Shown: positions 53,826-62,578, numbered from the stretch's first letter. The stretch is DNA of 64,000 nt from Methanobacteriaceae archaeon (GCA_029219465.1 JAQXTL010000006.1:55286-119285), one strand, 5' to 3'. Translations and numbers: made by a program. Notes: generated by a model not told the origin, from the letters alone.

Positions 53826-55358
53826 CTATTTTGGAAGTGGAATATCTTCACTTTCAACTACAACTTCAACTACAAGAGGTCCTTTTAATTCTTTTTCTAA
53901 GACAAATTCCAAGTCTTTTAAGTTATCTACTCTTATAGAATCAATATTATAACTTGAAGCTAGTTTTGTAAAGTCAGGATTTTGCAATTTGACCTGATAA
54001 GCATCCATATCATACATTGATTCTTCCCATTGTCTTATAATTCCATATTCTGAGTTATTTAGTATGAAAATGATAATATCCAAGTTGTTTTGACGAATAG
54101 TTGCCAATTCCTGGAGATTCATCTGGAAATCCCCATCTCCATTTATAACAATGACTTTTTCATCTGTTGCAATGCTTGCTCCAATAGCTGCAGGAATACC
54201 ATATCCCATTGGTGCCATTGCTCCTGAAAACAATAGCTGAGAAGGTTTTAGGGATTTTTTAAGAAGAGTTGTCCATGTAGTATGTGAACCTGCATCAGAA
54301 GCAATAATATTGTTTTCAAATTTATCCAAAATTCTTTTAATAGCTGCCTGAGGTTTTAAATCTTTGTTTAACCCTTCAATTTCAATTTTATTGTTAATTT
54401 CTAAAATTTCATCTAACCAGTCCGCTTGTTTAAAGTTTATTTCACCTAAGAAATCTTCAACTTTACCATGAATTGGATAATCACCAATTAAAACATCTTT
54501 ATTTATGTTTACATGGATTAAATTATCACAAACTTGAGGTAATGTTCTTTCTGATGCTTTTATTCCAAGTGCAATTACACAGTCTGCATTTTCATATGCG
54601 TATTTTGCACGAGGTGTTGAGCGAATTCCCACAAGCCCCAGATTAATATCATCAGCCTCTGAAATAATTCCTTTTGCATGATATGTGGTTGTAACAGGGA
54701 TTTTGTATGTTTTAGCTATTTTTTCAAGGTTTTCCTTTTGAGAAATTGCACCTGCACCTACGATAAATAATGGTTTTTGTGCCTTGTTAATTAATTCCTG
54801 AGCCTTTGAGATGTTTGATAAGTCATCTTCACATAAATAGCAAAGCTCAAAGTCATCGAAATCCTCCTGCATGAGAACATCTTTTGATAAGTTAATGTGA
54901 ATTGGTCCTTTAGGCATTGTTTTAAGCTCATAAATAGCTGCTCTTAAAACATACATTGCTTCTGTTCCATTTAGCGGATTGTATGATGCTCTTGTGATAT
55001 TTTTAAATATTTCAACCTGCGGAGTTGATTGAAAATGGTCAGATCCACGATATTTTAAATCATTATCTCCTGTTAAAACAAGTATTGGAACATTATCTTT
55101 AAATGCGGTAGCTAGTGCCATTGTAAAGTTTAAGGCTCCGGGAGAAGCTGTTGCAATACAAACACCAATTTTACCACTTGATCTGCAATATCCGTCTGCT
55201 GCGTGTGCTGCTGACTGTTCATGTCTTGTTAGGATATGTTCAATATTTGAAGTGGAAAGTGATTTGTATAAAGGCATTATCTGTTCGCCAGGAATTCCAA
55301 AAACATGATTAATTCCCTCACTTTCAAGAATTTCAACGATTTTATCAGCTACATTCAC
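53826..55358 (-). CDS. Thiamine-diphosphate enzyme, acetolactate synthase large-subunit-like
   Basis: A 510-residue TPP-dependent enzyme. The N-terminal Glu in HILTRHEQSAAHAADGYCR activates TPP, and the cofactor motif is GDGDFQMNLQELATIRQNN followed by NN. Central FAD-type domain segments are present. Compared with IlvB it is short (about 550-590 usual) and has no small subunit beside it. It could instead be a sulfopyruvate- or benzoylformate-type decarboxylase. Starts 4 bp inside the dCTP deaminase-like gene. Confidence 0.82.
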   Translation of the reverse strand: MNVADKIVEILESEGINHVFGIPGEQIMPLYKSLSTSNIEHILTRHEQSAAHAADGYCRSSGKIGVCIATASPGALNFTMALATAFKDNVPILVLTGDNDLKYRGSDHFQSTPQVEIFKNITRASYNPLNGTEAMYVLRAAIYELKTMPKGPIHINLSKDVLMQEDFDDFELCYLCEDDLSNISKAQELINKAQKPLFIVGAGAISQKENLEKIAKTYKIPVTTTYHAKGIISEADDINLGLVGIRSTPRAKYAYENADCVIALGIKASERTLPQVCDNLIHVNINKDVLIGDYPIHGKVEDFLGEINFKQADWLDEILEINNKIEIEGLNKDLKPQAAIKRILDKFENNIIASDAGSHTTWTTLLKKSLKPSQLLFSGAMAPMGYGIPAAIGASIATDEKVIVINGDGDFQMNLQELATIRQNNLDIIIFILNNSEYGIIRQWEESMYDMDAYQVKLQNPDFTKLASSYNIDSIRVDNLKDLEFVLEKELKGPLVVEVVVESEDIPLPK

Positions 55359-55816
55359 TCTTCCAGCTCCTGATATGAACCATTATACTCTCCTGAGCCT
55401 TCAACCGGAAATACAACTGCCTGAGCTATTCTGTCTCCAGATTTTATTTTGTATTCAAAATCCCCATGGTTATAAATCATAAACATAAGTGTTCCGTAAA
55501 ATCCAGGGTCCCCCACAGCAGTTTGAACTGAAACAAAAGACCTTAAAAGTGTTGATCTTGGAAGATAAAGCATTGTGTATCCTTTTGGAATTTTGATTTT
55601 CCTTTTAATACTTGCAAGATATGCAGTATGTGGTTTTAGGGTGTAAACATCACCTTCCATCGGCTTAATTTCAGGCAGATTTTTTTCATTATCAATTAAA
55701 GAGCCTTCACTTTCCTGAGTATAAATTTTATCGAGTTCCAAATCAATTCCAGATGGCTGTACCAAGTCAGCAAAGTCCGGAAACAGTTTTACAAGTTCTT
55801 TTTCACCAAGCATCAT
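55355..55816 (-). CDS. dCTP deaminase / dUTPase family protein
   Basis: A 153-residue trimeric nucleotide hydrolase-type protein that limits dUTP or makes dUMP. Seen: VQPSGIDLELDKIYT near residue 19, MLYLPRSTLLRSFVSVQTAV (the SxxxR-type motif), VGDPGFYGTLMFMIYNH and GDRIAQAVVFPVEG. It is shorter than dCTP deaminase (about 190-200), so dUTPase or a relative is possible. Overlaps the TPP-enzyme gene by 4 bp. Either of two adjacent ATGs (55816, 55813) can start it. Confidence 0.83.
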   Translation of the reverse strand: MMLGEKELVKLFPDFADLVQPSGIDLELDKIYTQESEGSLIDNEKNLPEIKPMEGDVYTLKPHTAYLASIKRKIKIPKGYTMLYLPRSTLLRSFVSVQTAVGDPGFYGTLMFMIYNHGDFEYKIKSGDRIAQAVVFPVEGSGEYNGSYQELEE

Positions 55817-55878
55817 ATCAAATCCATTTAATAATTTATTTATATTCGATACTTAATATAGTTTAAACAGGTGATAAA

Positions 55879-56067
55879 ATGCCAGTAATTAATATTGCAG
55901 GAAATAATTCAATTAGTACTGAAAAGAAAAGAGAAATGGTTAAAAAAGTATCTGAAGTTGTAGCTGAAGCATATGACTTACCAATTGATGCAATAACTGT
56001 TTTGGTTCAAGGTTTTGAATTTGAAGACATTGGTGTTGCAGGAGAATTGTTAAGCGATAAAAAATAA
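55879..56067 (+). CDS. 4-oxalocrotonate tautomerase family protein
   Basis: A 62-residue tautomerase whose mature N-terminus is the catalytic Pro (MPVINIAGNNSISTEKKREM). Residue pattern VSEVVAEAYDLPIDAITVLV is typical. The substrate is unknown. Divergent from the dCTP deaminase-like gene and followed by a strong hairpin at 56078-56108. AGGTGA precedes the ATG. Confidence 0.88.
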   Translation: MPVINIAGNNSISTEKKREMVKKVSEVVAEAYDLPIDAITVLVQGFEFEDIGVAGELLSDKK

Positions 56068-56077
56068 GAATCATAAA

Positions 56078-56108
56078 AAAAGGGGAGAATGAACAAAACT
56101 CCCCTTTT
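56078..56108 (+). terminator. Rho-independent-like terminator after the tautomerase gene
   Basis: AAAAGGGGAG (56078-56087) and CTCCCCTTTT (56099-56108), a perfect 10-bp stem with an 11-nt loop, 11 nt after the stop codon. The A-tract before and T-tract after make it usable in both directions. Confidence 0.7.
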
Positions 56109-56179
56109 ATAGTTCAAACCAAAAAAGAACTACGTATTTAATTTCTTAAATACAATTTAATATTAATTTTGTATCATAT

Positions 56180-57118
56180 TTATAAATTTGTTTTTGAATA
56201 AGTGTCGTCTGTTTTTTTAATAAGATCAAGGTTTATTAGCTCTTCAATGTTTTTTGAAATCTTTTTATCGAAGTTTTTGGAGTTGTATCTTATTAATGAC
56301 TTTTTAATCTCTTCATATGAAGTATTTTCGCCAATTGCATCAAATACTGCCTGCTGGAACGGTGTTAGATTAAAAATTATTTGATTTAAGACATTTTCAT
56401 TTTCACGTACGTTATCAAAACTCCAGTTTTCATCTTTTGTTTTAACCTGGAATTTTTCTTCCAAATCAGGAATTTTGTCTTTAAGCTCCTCAAGATAGTC
56501 ATGAGATGCAAGACCATATTTGTGCTTGGATATTTTAGCCAAGAATTCTTCATAGACATTTTCAAGATTTATTTCACTTTTGTTGTTGAAATTATCTAAA
56601 ACATAAACTCTGTCATCAATTACACTAATAACTCTGTAGGTGTTCATTTCATCGTCAAATTCAATTTCTTCAAATGAATTAACATTCCAGTCATTATCTA
56701 AAAGGAAGTTTCGAACAAACTGAGCATCCTCAAGATTATCATAGTATCCGAAGATATATTCATCTCCAAAAATCTGTTTTTTGATTATAAATGTGTCAAA
56801 AACTCTTGTAATGTTAAGACCATACTTTGAATTGTTTGGATTTCTCCTAAACTGTTTGATTAAGTTATCAATTGTTGAATCATCAGGTTTTGTATCAAAT
56901 TTCTCAAGAAGATGGAGTTTTTCATCAATTACAGCTAAAACCAAGTAATCTTCATCTTTTATAACAACAGAAGGTATTTTATCTAAATCCCAATCATTAT
57001 CAACAAGCAAATCACGAATAAAAGTAGCATCCTCAAAAGCAGTTATTTTAGCATAAATCTTGGAACTTTTGACAATGTTAAAAGAATTTTTGTTTTCCCT
57101 TAGATACTTTCGACTCAT
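56180..57118 (-). CDS. Duplicated-domain hypothetical protein with winged-helix-like C-terminus
   Basis: A 312-residue protein not recognised as a named family. Residues about 15-105 and 106-205 are two copies of one unit: each has Y(G)-x-F-x-D/L-EDA-x-F-(I/V)-R, a DLLVDNDWDLDKIP or FLLDNDWNVNSFEE block, an acidic loop, and VLAVIDEKLHLLEKF or VISVIDDRVYVLDNF. The last about 70 residues (LTPFQQAVFDAIGENTSYEE, then NIEELINLDLIKK) look like a winged helix. It is divergent from the adhesin-like gene, and a palindromic element lies in the shared 144-bp region, so it could be the regulator. That is inference. Confidence 0.65.
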   Translation of the reverse strand: MSRKYLRENKNSFNIVKSSKIYAKITAFEDATFIRDLLVDNDWDLDKIPSVVIKDEDYLVLAVIDEKLHLLEKFDTKPDDSTIDNLIKQFRRNPNNSKYGLNITRVFDTFIIKKQIFGDEYIFGYYDNLEDAQFVRNFLLDNDWNVNSFEEIEFDDEMNTYRVISVIDDRVYVLDNFNNKSEINLENVYEEFLAKISKHKYGLASHDYLEELKDKIPDLEEKFQVKTKDENWSFDNVRENENVLNQIIFNLTPFQQAVFDAIGENTSYEEIKKSLIRYNSKNFDKKISKNIEELINLDLIKKTDDTYSKTNL

Positions 57119-57166
57119 AAAAAGAGTTTGTTTTGAAAACTAATAAATGCTTTGTAAGAATAAAAA

Positions 57167-57182
57167 TTTAGGCATACATAAA
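57167..57182. promoter_or_regulatory. Palindromic element, copy 1 (adhesin promoter)
   Basis: TTTAGGCATACATAAA, two mismatches from the palindrome TTTAGGTATACCTAAA. It is followed directly by ACTTTATATG, a TATA-like box; the 26-nt block 57166-57191 matches the block at the Pei-like gene in 24 of 26 positions. Confidence 0.6.
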
Positions 57183-57222
57183 CTTTATATGTATGAAAAA
57201 CATAATTAATAAATAGATTTAA

Positions 57223-57238
57223 TTTAGGTATAACTAAA
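57223..57238. promoter_or_regulatory. Palindromic element, copy 2 (adhesin leader)
   Basis: TTTAGGTATAACTAAA, one mismatch from TTTAGGTATACCTAAA. It lies 56 bp after copy 1, downstream of the expected start and 25 bp before the adhesin ATG, a position suited to repression. Confidence 0.6.
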
Positions 57239-57262
57239 TTTTAAAAAAATAATGGGTAGCAT

Positions 57263-59751
57263 ATGAAGAAAATAATTTTTATAGGACTAATTCTATTTTT
57301 ATTATATCATTATCTGCAGTATCTCCAGCAGACAATACTACAATAAAGACAAACGACCACACAGACAATATAAAAACTGATGACATCACCATAAATCTTG
57401 AAAAAACAAGTCAAAGTGAAAATAACGATGGCTACAAAACATACGAAGAGTTTAAAAAAGCAATAGAGACAAGTAAAGAAGGAGACACAATCAAACTTGG
57501 ATCTAATATTAAACTCAAAGACACACTAAATATCAAAACCAACAAAATTACCATCGACGGACAGGGACACACAATTGACTGGGACGAAGACTATAGAATA
57601 TTTTACATACCTGCAAATTATGTTACTATCCAAAATTTAAAACTAATAAATGGGGACTGTGACGAAGGAGCAGCAATCTACGCTGATAAATATTTAACCG
57701 TCAAAAAATGTGAGTTCACCAACAATAAAGCATCTGATAGAGGAGGAGCAATATTTAATTATAATGGTAACCTCGACATATCTGACTCAATGTTTAAAAA
57801 CAATCGTGCATCAGGAACATGGGGAAGAGACCAATATGGTGGTGCAATATACTGTACTAACTTAAAATGTAACAACTGTACTTTTGAAGACAACTATTCA
57901 AATGACGACGCAGGAGCAATCTACATCCACGACGGAGACAAAACAGAAATCAGAAATTCAAAATTCATAAGAAACAATGCAGAACTAAGTGGAGGAGCAA
58001 TATCATGTGTAGACGTATATTGTAATAATTGTACATTTGAAAACAACTATGCTTCAAACCTAGGAGGAGCAATTAATGGAGGATATGGAGCACATGTCCA
58101 AAACTCAAGATTCAAAAACAACAAAGCAGGAGATGATGGAGGAGCAGTCTACATTGACGGAGGACAAGGCGAAATCTCAGATTCACACTTCACAAATAAC
58201 CAAGCAAAAAATGGTGGAGCAATTTACAGCCCAATATAGATTGTTTAAGATGTTATTTTGAAAACAACCATGCAAATGACAATGGAGGAGCACTCTACCA
58301 GAAAGTTGATGGAGACTTATATGTAATCCACGCTAGCCATTGTAAATTTATTAAAAATACAGCAGAAATTGATGGAGGAGCAGCATATTGGGGAAAAATC
58401 ATCGCAGATTCAGATTTATTCCTTAACAATGGTGCAACAGGAGCAAAGATTAACTCATGCTGGGGAGGAGCAGTCTTCTGTTTAACTATGGAAGGTAACA
58501 AATGTATTTTTGAAAATAACTATGCTGATGATTACGGAGGAGCAATCTACATCAAAACTAAATCAGAATCCACAATCAAAAACACACAGTTTACAAATAA
58601 CCAGGCAAAAGACAACAATGGTGGTGCAATCTACTCAAATGGAGACTTAAGAGTAAGTAACTGTAACTTCACAAAAAACAAAGCAAAAACTGATGGAGGA
58701 GCAATATATGCTGATGCAAAAGTCACAGCAACCTCATCCATATTCATAATTAATGAAGCTGCAGGCGCTATTAGCCAATGTTACGCAGGAGCAATCTACT
58801 GTACAAACATAGACTGTGACAAATGTATTTTTGATAACAACCATGCTTATGACTATGGAGGAGCAATCTACATCAATAACAAAGGAAAATCCACCATCAA
58901 AAACTCAAAATTCACAAACAACAAAGCAGATGACTACAACGGAGGAGCAATATATAGTAAAAAGAACATTGAAGTATACAACTCCCTATTTAAAAACAAT
59001 CAAGCAAATAACTCATGGTCCCCATCTACTTCACAAGGAGGAGCAATATACTGTGGAACAATAACCTGCAATAACTGCACATTTGAAAACAACAAAGCAA
59101 AAAAAGTACGCAGAAGCAATCTATATCAACGACAAAGAAGTATCCACCATCAAAAACTCAAAATTCATAAACAACACATCCCCATTTAATGGAGGAGCAA
59201 TCAATGCAAACGGAAAACTAATTGTTGAATCTTCAATATTTAAAAATAACAAAGCAGATCATTTTGGAGGAGCATTAGAACCATATGAGAATGGAGGAGC
59301 AATATTTTGTTTGAACATTGATTGTAACAATAGTACATTTGAAAACAATTATGCAGAAAGCTACGGAGGAGCAATATTCATCAAAAACGAAGGAAAATCC
59401 ACCATCAAAAACTCAAAATTCATAAACAACACTGCAAAATTAAATGGAGGAGCAATTTACTTAGATAATACCAATTCACATGTTGATTTAATCCACAATA
59501 TCTTCGAGAAAAATACTGCAGAAAGAGGAAATGAAGGATTAATCGTCTACACATACGGTGAATTCGACAAAATAAGTCAAAACTACTACGGAACTGAAAA
59601 CCCAAACTGGTCCAGTCACTTATTATACGAACACCATTATTTCAAATTCAATGAAGATCACAAAGACACAAACTATGCAAAAACAATAGATGAATACAAC
59701 AACATGACAGTTTCATCACCAAACGCATCATCACCAATAATTAACAAATAA
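57263..59751 (+). pseudogene. Adhesin-like beta-helix protein broken by three homopolymer frameshifts
   Basis: The signal-peptide start is at 57263 (MKKIIFIGLILF). Three single-base changes break it. A T5 run at 57296-57300 should be T6 (then FIISLSAVSPADNTTI). An AA near 58233 should be AAA (restoring IYSPNIDCLRCYFENN). An A7 run at about 59099-59106 should be A6 (restoring KAKKYAEAIYIND). Correcting all three gives exactly 830 codons, 829 residues. The protein is made of Pmp-like repeats (GGAIY, FxNNxA, C-x2-C pairs), a right-handed beta-helix facing outside. No C-terminal membrane anchor is seen. The spaced operator-like palindromes lie upstream. Confidence 0.85.
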
Positions 59752-59770
59752 AGATATTTCATCTTTATTT
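59746..59770 (+). terminator. Hairpin and T-run after the adhesin-like gene
   Basis: AAATAAAGAT (59746-59755) and ATCTTTATTT (59761-59770) form a perfect 10-bp stem with a 5-nt loop, overlapping the stop codon, followed by a long T-rich tract to about 59785. Typical intrinsic terminator shape. Confidence 0.7.
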
Positions 59771-59789
59771 TTTTCTTCTTTTTTTATTA

Positions 59790-59805
59790 TTTAGGAATAC
59801 CTAAA
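59790..59805. promoter_or_regulatory. Palindromic element, copy 3 (Pei-like gene promoter)
   Basis: TTTAGGAATACCTAAA, one mismatch from TTTAGGTATACCTAAA, followed by ACTTTATATG as at the adhesin promoter. The TATA-like box 59806-59814 implies initiation near 59836. Confidence 0.6.
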
Positions 59806-59853
59806 CTTTATATGCTGGTTTATATAAATATACTAATAGAATTACATAATGAT

Positions 59854-60423
59854 GTGACATTAAAAAACGGCCTTCAGATAGATAAAGCAGAATACATTGA
59901 CATGGCCATAAGAACTGAAGCCTACATTACCGCCAACAAAAGACTTCCAGCTATTGTATATAGGATGTCAAAGCTTCCTGACTATAACGATACCACAATG
60001 AAGTTCTTTATCAAAACCTTCAACTATAAAGGCAATACCATAGATGAGGCCTTAGCTATTATAGCAAAGAAGAAACTATATAGCAAATACTTCGATTCAC
60101 AGAAAACAGATAAGCAAACCATCAATGACGCAAGTAAAGGTAAAGGTTCCAACTGTGTAGACTGGGGACAGGTATATTACCGTATCGCCAAATCATTGGG
60201 CTACGATATACAGTTCATCCACGTCAAGTGTCGTGTCAGCGGTACTGGCCATATCAGATTAAGGCTGAGACATAAGAAACATACTTCAGGAAACTGGATC
60301 AACCGTGACCCTGCAGCAGTAGCAGATTCAACTTCAGGTAATGTTAGATCCATCTGGTGTGAAGATGGATATGTTATAGCATACGATCCAAGTTGGATAT
60401 TTACAGATTTATATTCCATTTAA
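59854..60423 (+). CDS. Pseudomurein endoisopeptidase-like protein (PeiW/PeiP family)
   Basis: A 189-residue enzyme expected to cut the peptide cross-bridges of pseudomurein. The transglutaminase-like triad is visible from the GTG start: Cys101 in GSNCVDWGQVYYRIAKSLGY, His133 in RVSGTGHIRLRLR, Asp152 in WINRDPAAVADS. DPSWIFTDL ends it. The N-terminal about 75 residues resemble one pseudomurein-binding repeat (AEYIDMAIRTEAYITANKRL P). GTG 59854 is chosen because the in-frame ATG at 59812 lies inside the TATA-like box. No signal peptide. GC content and codon use are higher than neighbours, suggesting transfer, possibly from a phage lysin. Confidence 0.82.
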   Translation: MTLKNGLQIDKAEYIDMAIRTEAYITANKRLPAIVYRMSKLPDYNDTTMKFFIKTFNYKGNTIDEALAIIAKKKLYSKYFDSQKTDKQTINDASKGKGSNCVDWGQVYYRIAKSLGYDIQFIHVKCRVSGTGHIRLRLRHKKHTSGNWINRDPAAVADSTSGNVRSIWCEDGYVIAYDPSWIFTDLYSI

Positions 60424-60432
60424 GGTGATAAC

Positions 60433-60660
60433 ATGAATTGTGGCGAAGCAATTGAAGTTTTAAAAAAATTTCCAAAAGATAAACCATTAATGATAATGGG
60501 ATGGTACAGCATTATAGAAACAGATGCTCCTGAAGAGATACATGAAATAGGATATCTCAAAGAAGTGGACTTTAACACATTGGAGGTTAAAGGTGATATA
60601 AAAGACTTTGTAGCTATTGTTAGCGATAAATATCATGAGATATCCAGTGAATTTCCATAA
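60433..60660 (+). CDS. Small hypothetical protein downstream of the Pei-like gene
   Basis: A 75-residue soluble protein (MNCGEAIEVLKKFPKDKPLM, IMGWYSIIETDAPEEIHEIG, YLKEVDF). AGGTGA lies 5 nt before the ATG, and the gene starts 9 nt after the Pei-like stop, so they are probably co-transcribed. Not recognised. Composition is acidic with no membrane helix. An accessory or immunity role is conceivable but unsupported. Confidence 0.6.
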   Translation: MNCGEAIEVLKKFPKDKPLMIMGWYSIIETDAPEEIHEIGYLKEVDFNTLEVKGDIKDFVAIVSDKYHEISSEFP

Positions 60661-60697
60661 TCACTTAACACCTCCCCATCACCAATTCAAAACTTAA

Positions 60698-60774
60698 TTT
60701 CTGAAACCCTTGCATATATATCGAGGTCGCAAATCAAAATCTATTTTCCAAAACACGACCGTTAATGTTAAAGT
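60698..60774 (+). repeat. 77-nt direct repeat, copy A, with promoter
   Basis: Aligned without gaps to 62623-62699: 57 of 77 bases match by hand count. The best blocks are TTTCTGAAACCC, CATATATATCG and CCGTTAATGTTAA. GAAACCC followed by CATATATAT matches the BRE-TATA layout of the tRNA and cdc48 promoters, so a transcript should start near 60745, inside the repeat. No coding frame follows before 60926. Confidence 0.65.
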
Positions 60775-60826
60775 CAATCAATTAAAACAAAAAGAAAAAG
60801 TAGCTATTGATTTAATCAACATTAAC
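60761..60826 (+). ncRNA. Candidate structured RNA A (nested hairpin)
   Basis: GTTAATGTT (60761-60769) pairs with AACATTAAC (60818-60826), and inside it AATCAAT (60776-60782) pairs with ATTGATT (60806-60812), a two-part stem with a 23-nt A-rich loop, downstream of the repeat-A promoter. It may be a small RNA or the structured leader of the SHOCT gene at 60926. Inference from pairing only. Confidence 0.4.
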
Positions 60827-60925
60827 ATTGATTATTTTATATGTATAGTAAAAATTAATTTAGTAGTAAAATAAAAATAAACAACATATATACAAATTAT
60901 TATTTATACAAGGGATTGAGTTAAA

Positions 60926-61636
60926 ATGGGTCTTAGAGACAGATTAAAAGAATCTGGTAGAAAAGCCAGAGAAAAAAATCTTCAAATACAAAAAGAAATG
61001 GAAGAGGAAAAAAACAATAAATATAATGTTGAATATGGTGTTAAATGTAAAGTCATTTTCCCCGAAACAGAATTAAAAATTAAAACACAAAGTCCTGCAA
61101 TGAAAGGAATGGCAGCATGGAGTTGGGGTGTTGTAGGATTGGCAATGACTAGCGGAGTCAAAACAGAAGAAAAAAGAAAATCATTAAATACCATAATTCA
61201 AGTTGTAGAAAAAGGAGTAGTGCTTAAAAATGCACAAGCTGACGGAAAAGATTTAAGAATTCCATTTGATAACATTATTAGAGCAACAGACGATAAATAT
61301 GTTAATGGAAAATTTTCTGAATATTTAAGACTAATTCTTTTAGAAAATCAGGTAATACAAATTAGTTTAATTACTCAAAACAAATTAAGATTAAGAAAAG
61401 AAGTGAAACAAGCTAATGAGGATTTCCTTAGATTAGTTAATGAAAGGGCAACAGGCAGCCAAAATGAAGAAACTGGTTGGGGCTTAGATTATGCAGAAAA
61501 TGAAAACACTAATAATGCTTCTGAAGAAAACAATTCAACTACAAATGAATTAAAAGAAGTTATGGAAATGTATAAAGAAGGATTATTAACAGACGAAGAA
61601 TTTGCAGCTATGAAAAAGAAAATAATTGAAAAATAA
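60926..61636 (+). CDS. SHOCT-domain protein
   Basis: A 236-residue protein. An N-terminal basic coiled-coil-like stretch (LKESGRKAREKNLQIQKEME) is followed by a beta-rich middle resembling a PH-like fold (KCKVIFPETELKIKTQSPAM, GVVLKNAQADGKDLRIPFDN). The C-terminal SHOCT motif is LKEVMEMYKEGLLTDEEFAA MKKKI. SHOCT domains are often oligomerisation tags in mobile or defence contexts. 12 nt before the DUF4268-type gene, probably one operon. Function unknown. Confidence 0.78.
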   Translation: MGLRDRLKESGRKAREKNLQIQKEMEEEKNNKYNVEYGVKCKVIFPETELKIKTQSPAMKGMAAWSWGVVGLAMTSGVKTEEKRKSLNTIIQVVEKGVVLKNAQADGKDLRIPFDNIIRATDDKYVNGKFSEYLRLILLENQVIQISLITQNKLRLRKEVKQANEDFLRLVNERATGSQNEETGWGLDYAENENTNNASEENNSTTNELKEVMEMYKEGLLTDEEFAAMKKKIIEK

Positions 61637-61648
61637 TTGGTGGATAAA

Positions 61649-62578
61649 ATGAAATTAGGTAAATTAGAAAAAGTTAAAGATTTGCGTTCTGTCTGGAAAC
61701 ATGAAGCGAATGATTTCACCAAATGGTTAGCTAAAGAAGAAAACCTAAATACATTAAGTGAAGAAATTGGTATTGATATTGAATTAGTTTCTACTGAAGC
61801 AAAAACCGGTTCATTCAGTACAGATATCCTAGCAGTTGAAGCCAATACTAATAATAAAATTATTATTGAAAACCAACTTGAAGCAACAAATCATGATCAC
61901 TTAGGAAAGATTATCACCTATGCTTCAGGTCACGATGCAAAAACTATTATATGGATTGTTAAAGAAGCACGTGAAGAACACAGACAAGCTATTGACTGGT
62001 TAAATGAACATACAGACGAAGAGATTAATATCTTTTTATGTAGAATAGAATTATGGAAGATTGGGAACTCAGATATGGCTCCTAAATTCCAAATAGTCTC
62101 AAGCCCAAATAATTGGAGTAAAACAGTTAAAAGAAGTTTGGATAATGAGATGACTTCTACAAGTATGTTACAATATAATTACTGGACCAAAGTTAAAGAT
62201 GAAATTGATAAAAATTATCCTGTATTTAATTCTAGAAAACCTAGAGGACAACATTGGTATGATTTAGCTATTGGTAAACCTTCAGGGCATATCTCACTTA
62301 TTATGAATACACAAAAACCTGCAATAAAAGTCCAATTATATATTCCAGATAGTAAAGAATTATTTAATTATCTTTTTGAATCTAAAGATGAAATTGAATC
62401 AGAATTAGGATATGAAGTTGAGTGGATTAGTTCAGAAAATACAAAATCTTCAAATATATCAATACTTAAAAAAACAGACGTTAATAATGAATCTACATGG
62501 GAAAAAAATATCAAATGGCACCTTAGCAGAGCAGTTGAATTTTATAATGTATTTGCAGATAGAATTAAAAATTTCTAA
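61649..62578 (+). CDS. DUF4268-type protein with PD-(D/E)XK nuclease-like core
   Basis: A 309-residue protein. The nuclease-like core lies at residues 50-80 (TGSFSTDILAVEANT, then KIIIENQLEATNHDHLGKII) with Asp59, Glu74 and Gln76 as the D-E-x-Q pattern. TYASGHDAKTIIWIVKEARE follows. The C-terminal DUF4268 part is at about 185-309 (RGQHWYDLAIGKPSGHISLI). Relatives are accessory restriction/defence-type proteins without a firm assignment. ATG 61649 is 5 nt after GGTGG; TTG and GTG starts upstream are less likely. Coupled to the SHOCT gene. Confidence 0.78.
   Translation: MKLGKLEKVKDLRSVWKHEANDFTKWLAKEENLNTLSEEIGIDIELVSTEAKTGSFSTDILAVEANTNNKIIIENQLEATNHDHLGKIITYASGHDAKTIIWIVKEAREEHRQAIDWLNEHTDEEINIFLCRIELWKIGNSDMAPKFQIVSSPNNWSKTVKRSLDNEMTSTSMLQYNYWTKVKDEIDKNYPVFNSRKPRGQHWYDLAIGKPSGHISLIMNTQKPAIKVQLYIPDSKELFNYLFESKDEIESELGYEVEWISSENTKSSNISILKKTDVNNESTWEKNIKWHLSRAVEFYNVFADRIKNF

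Noticed and set aside
58295..58501. Antisense frames inside the adhesin-like and ribosomal genes
   Set aside because: They mirror repeat or ribosomal coding sequence and lack start signals.
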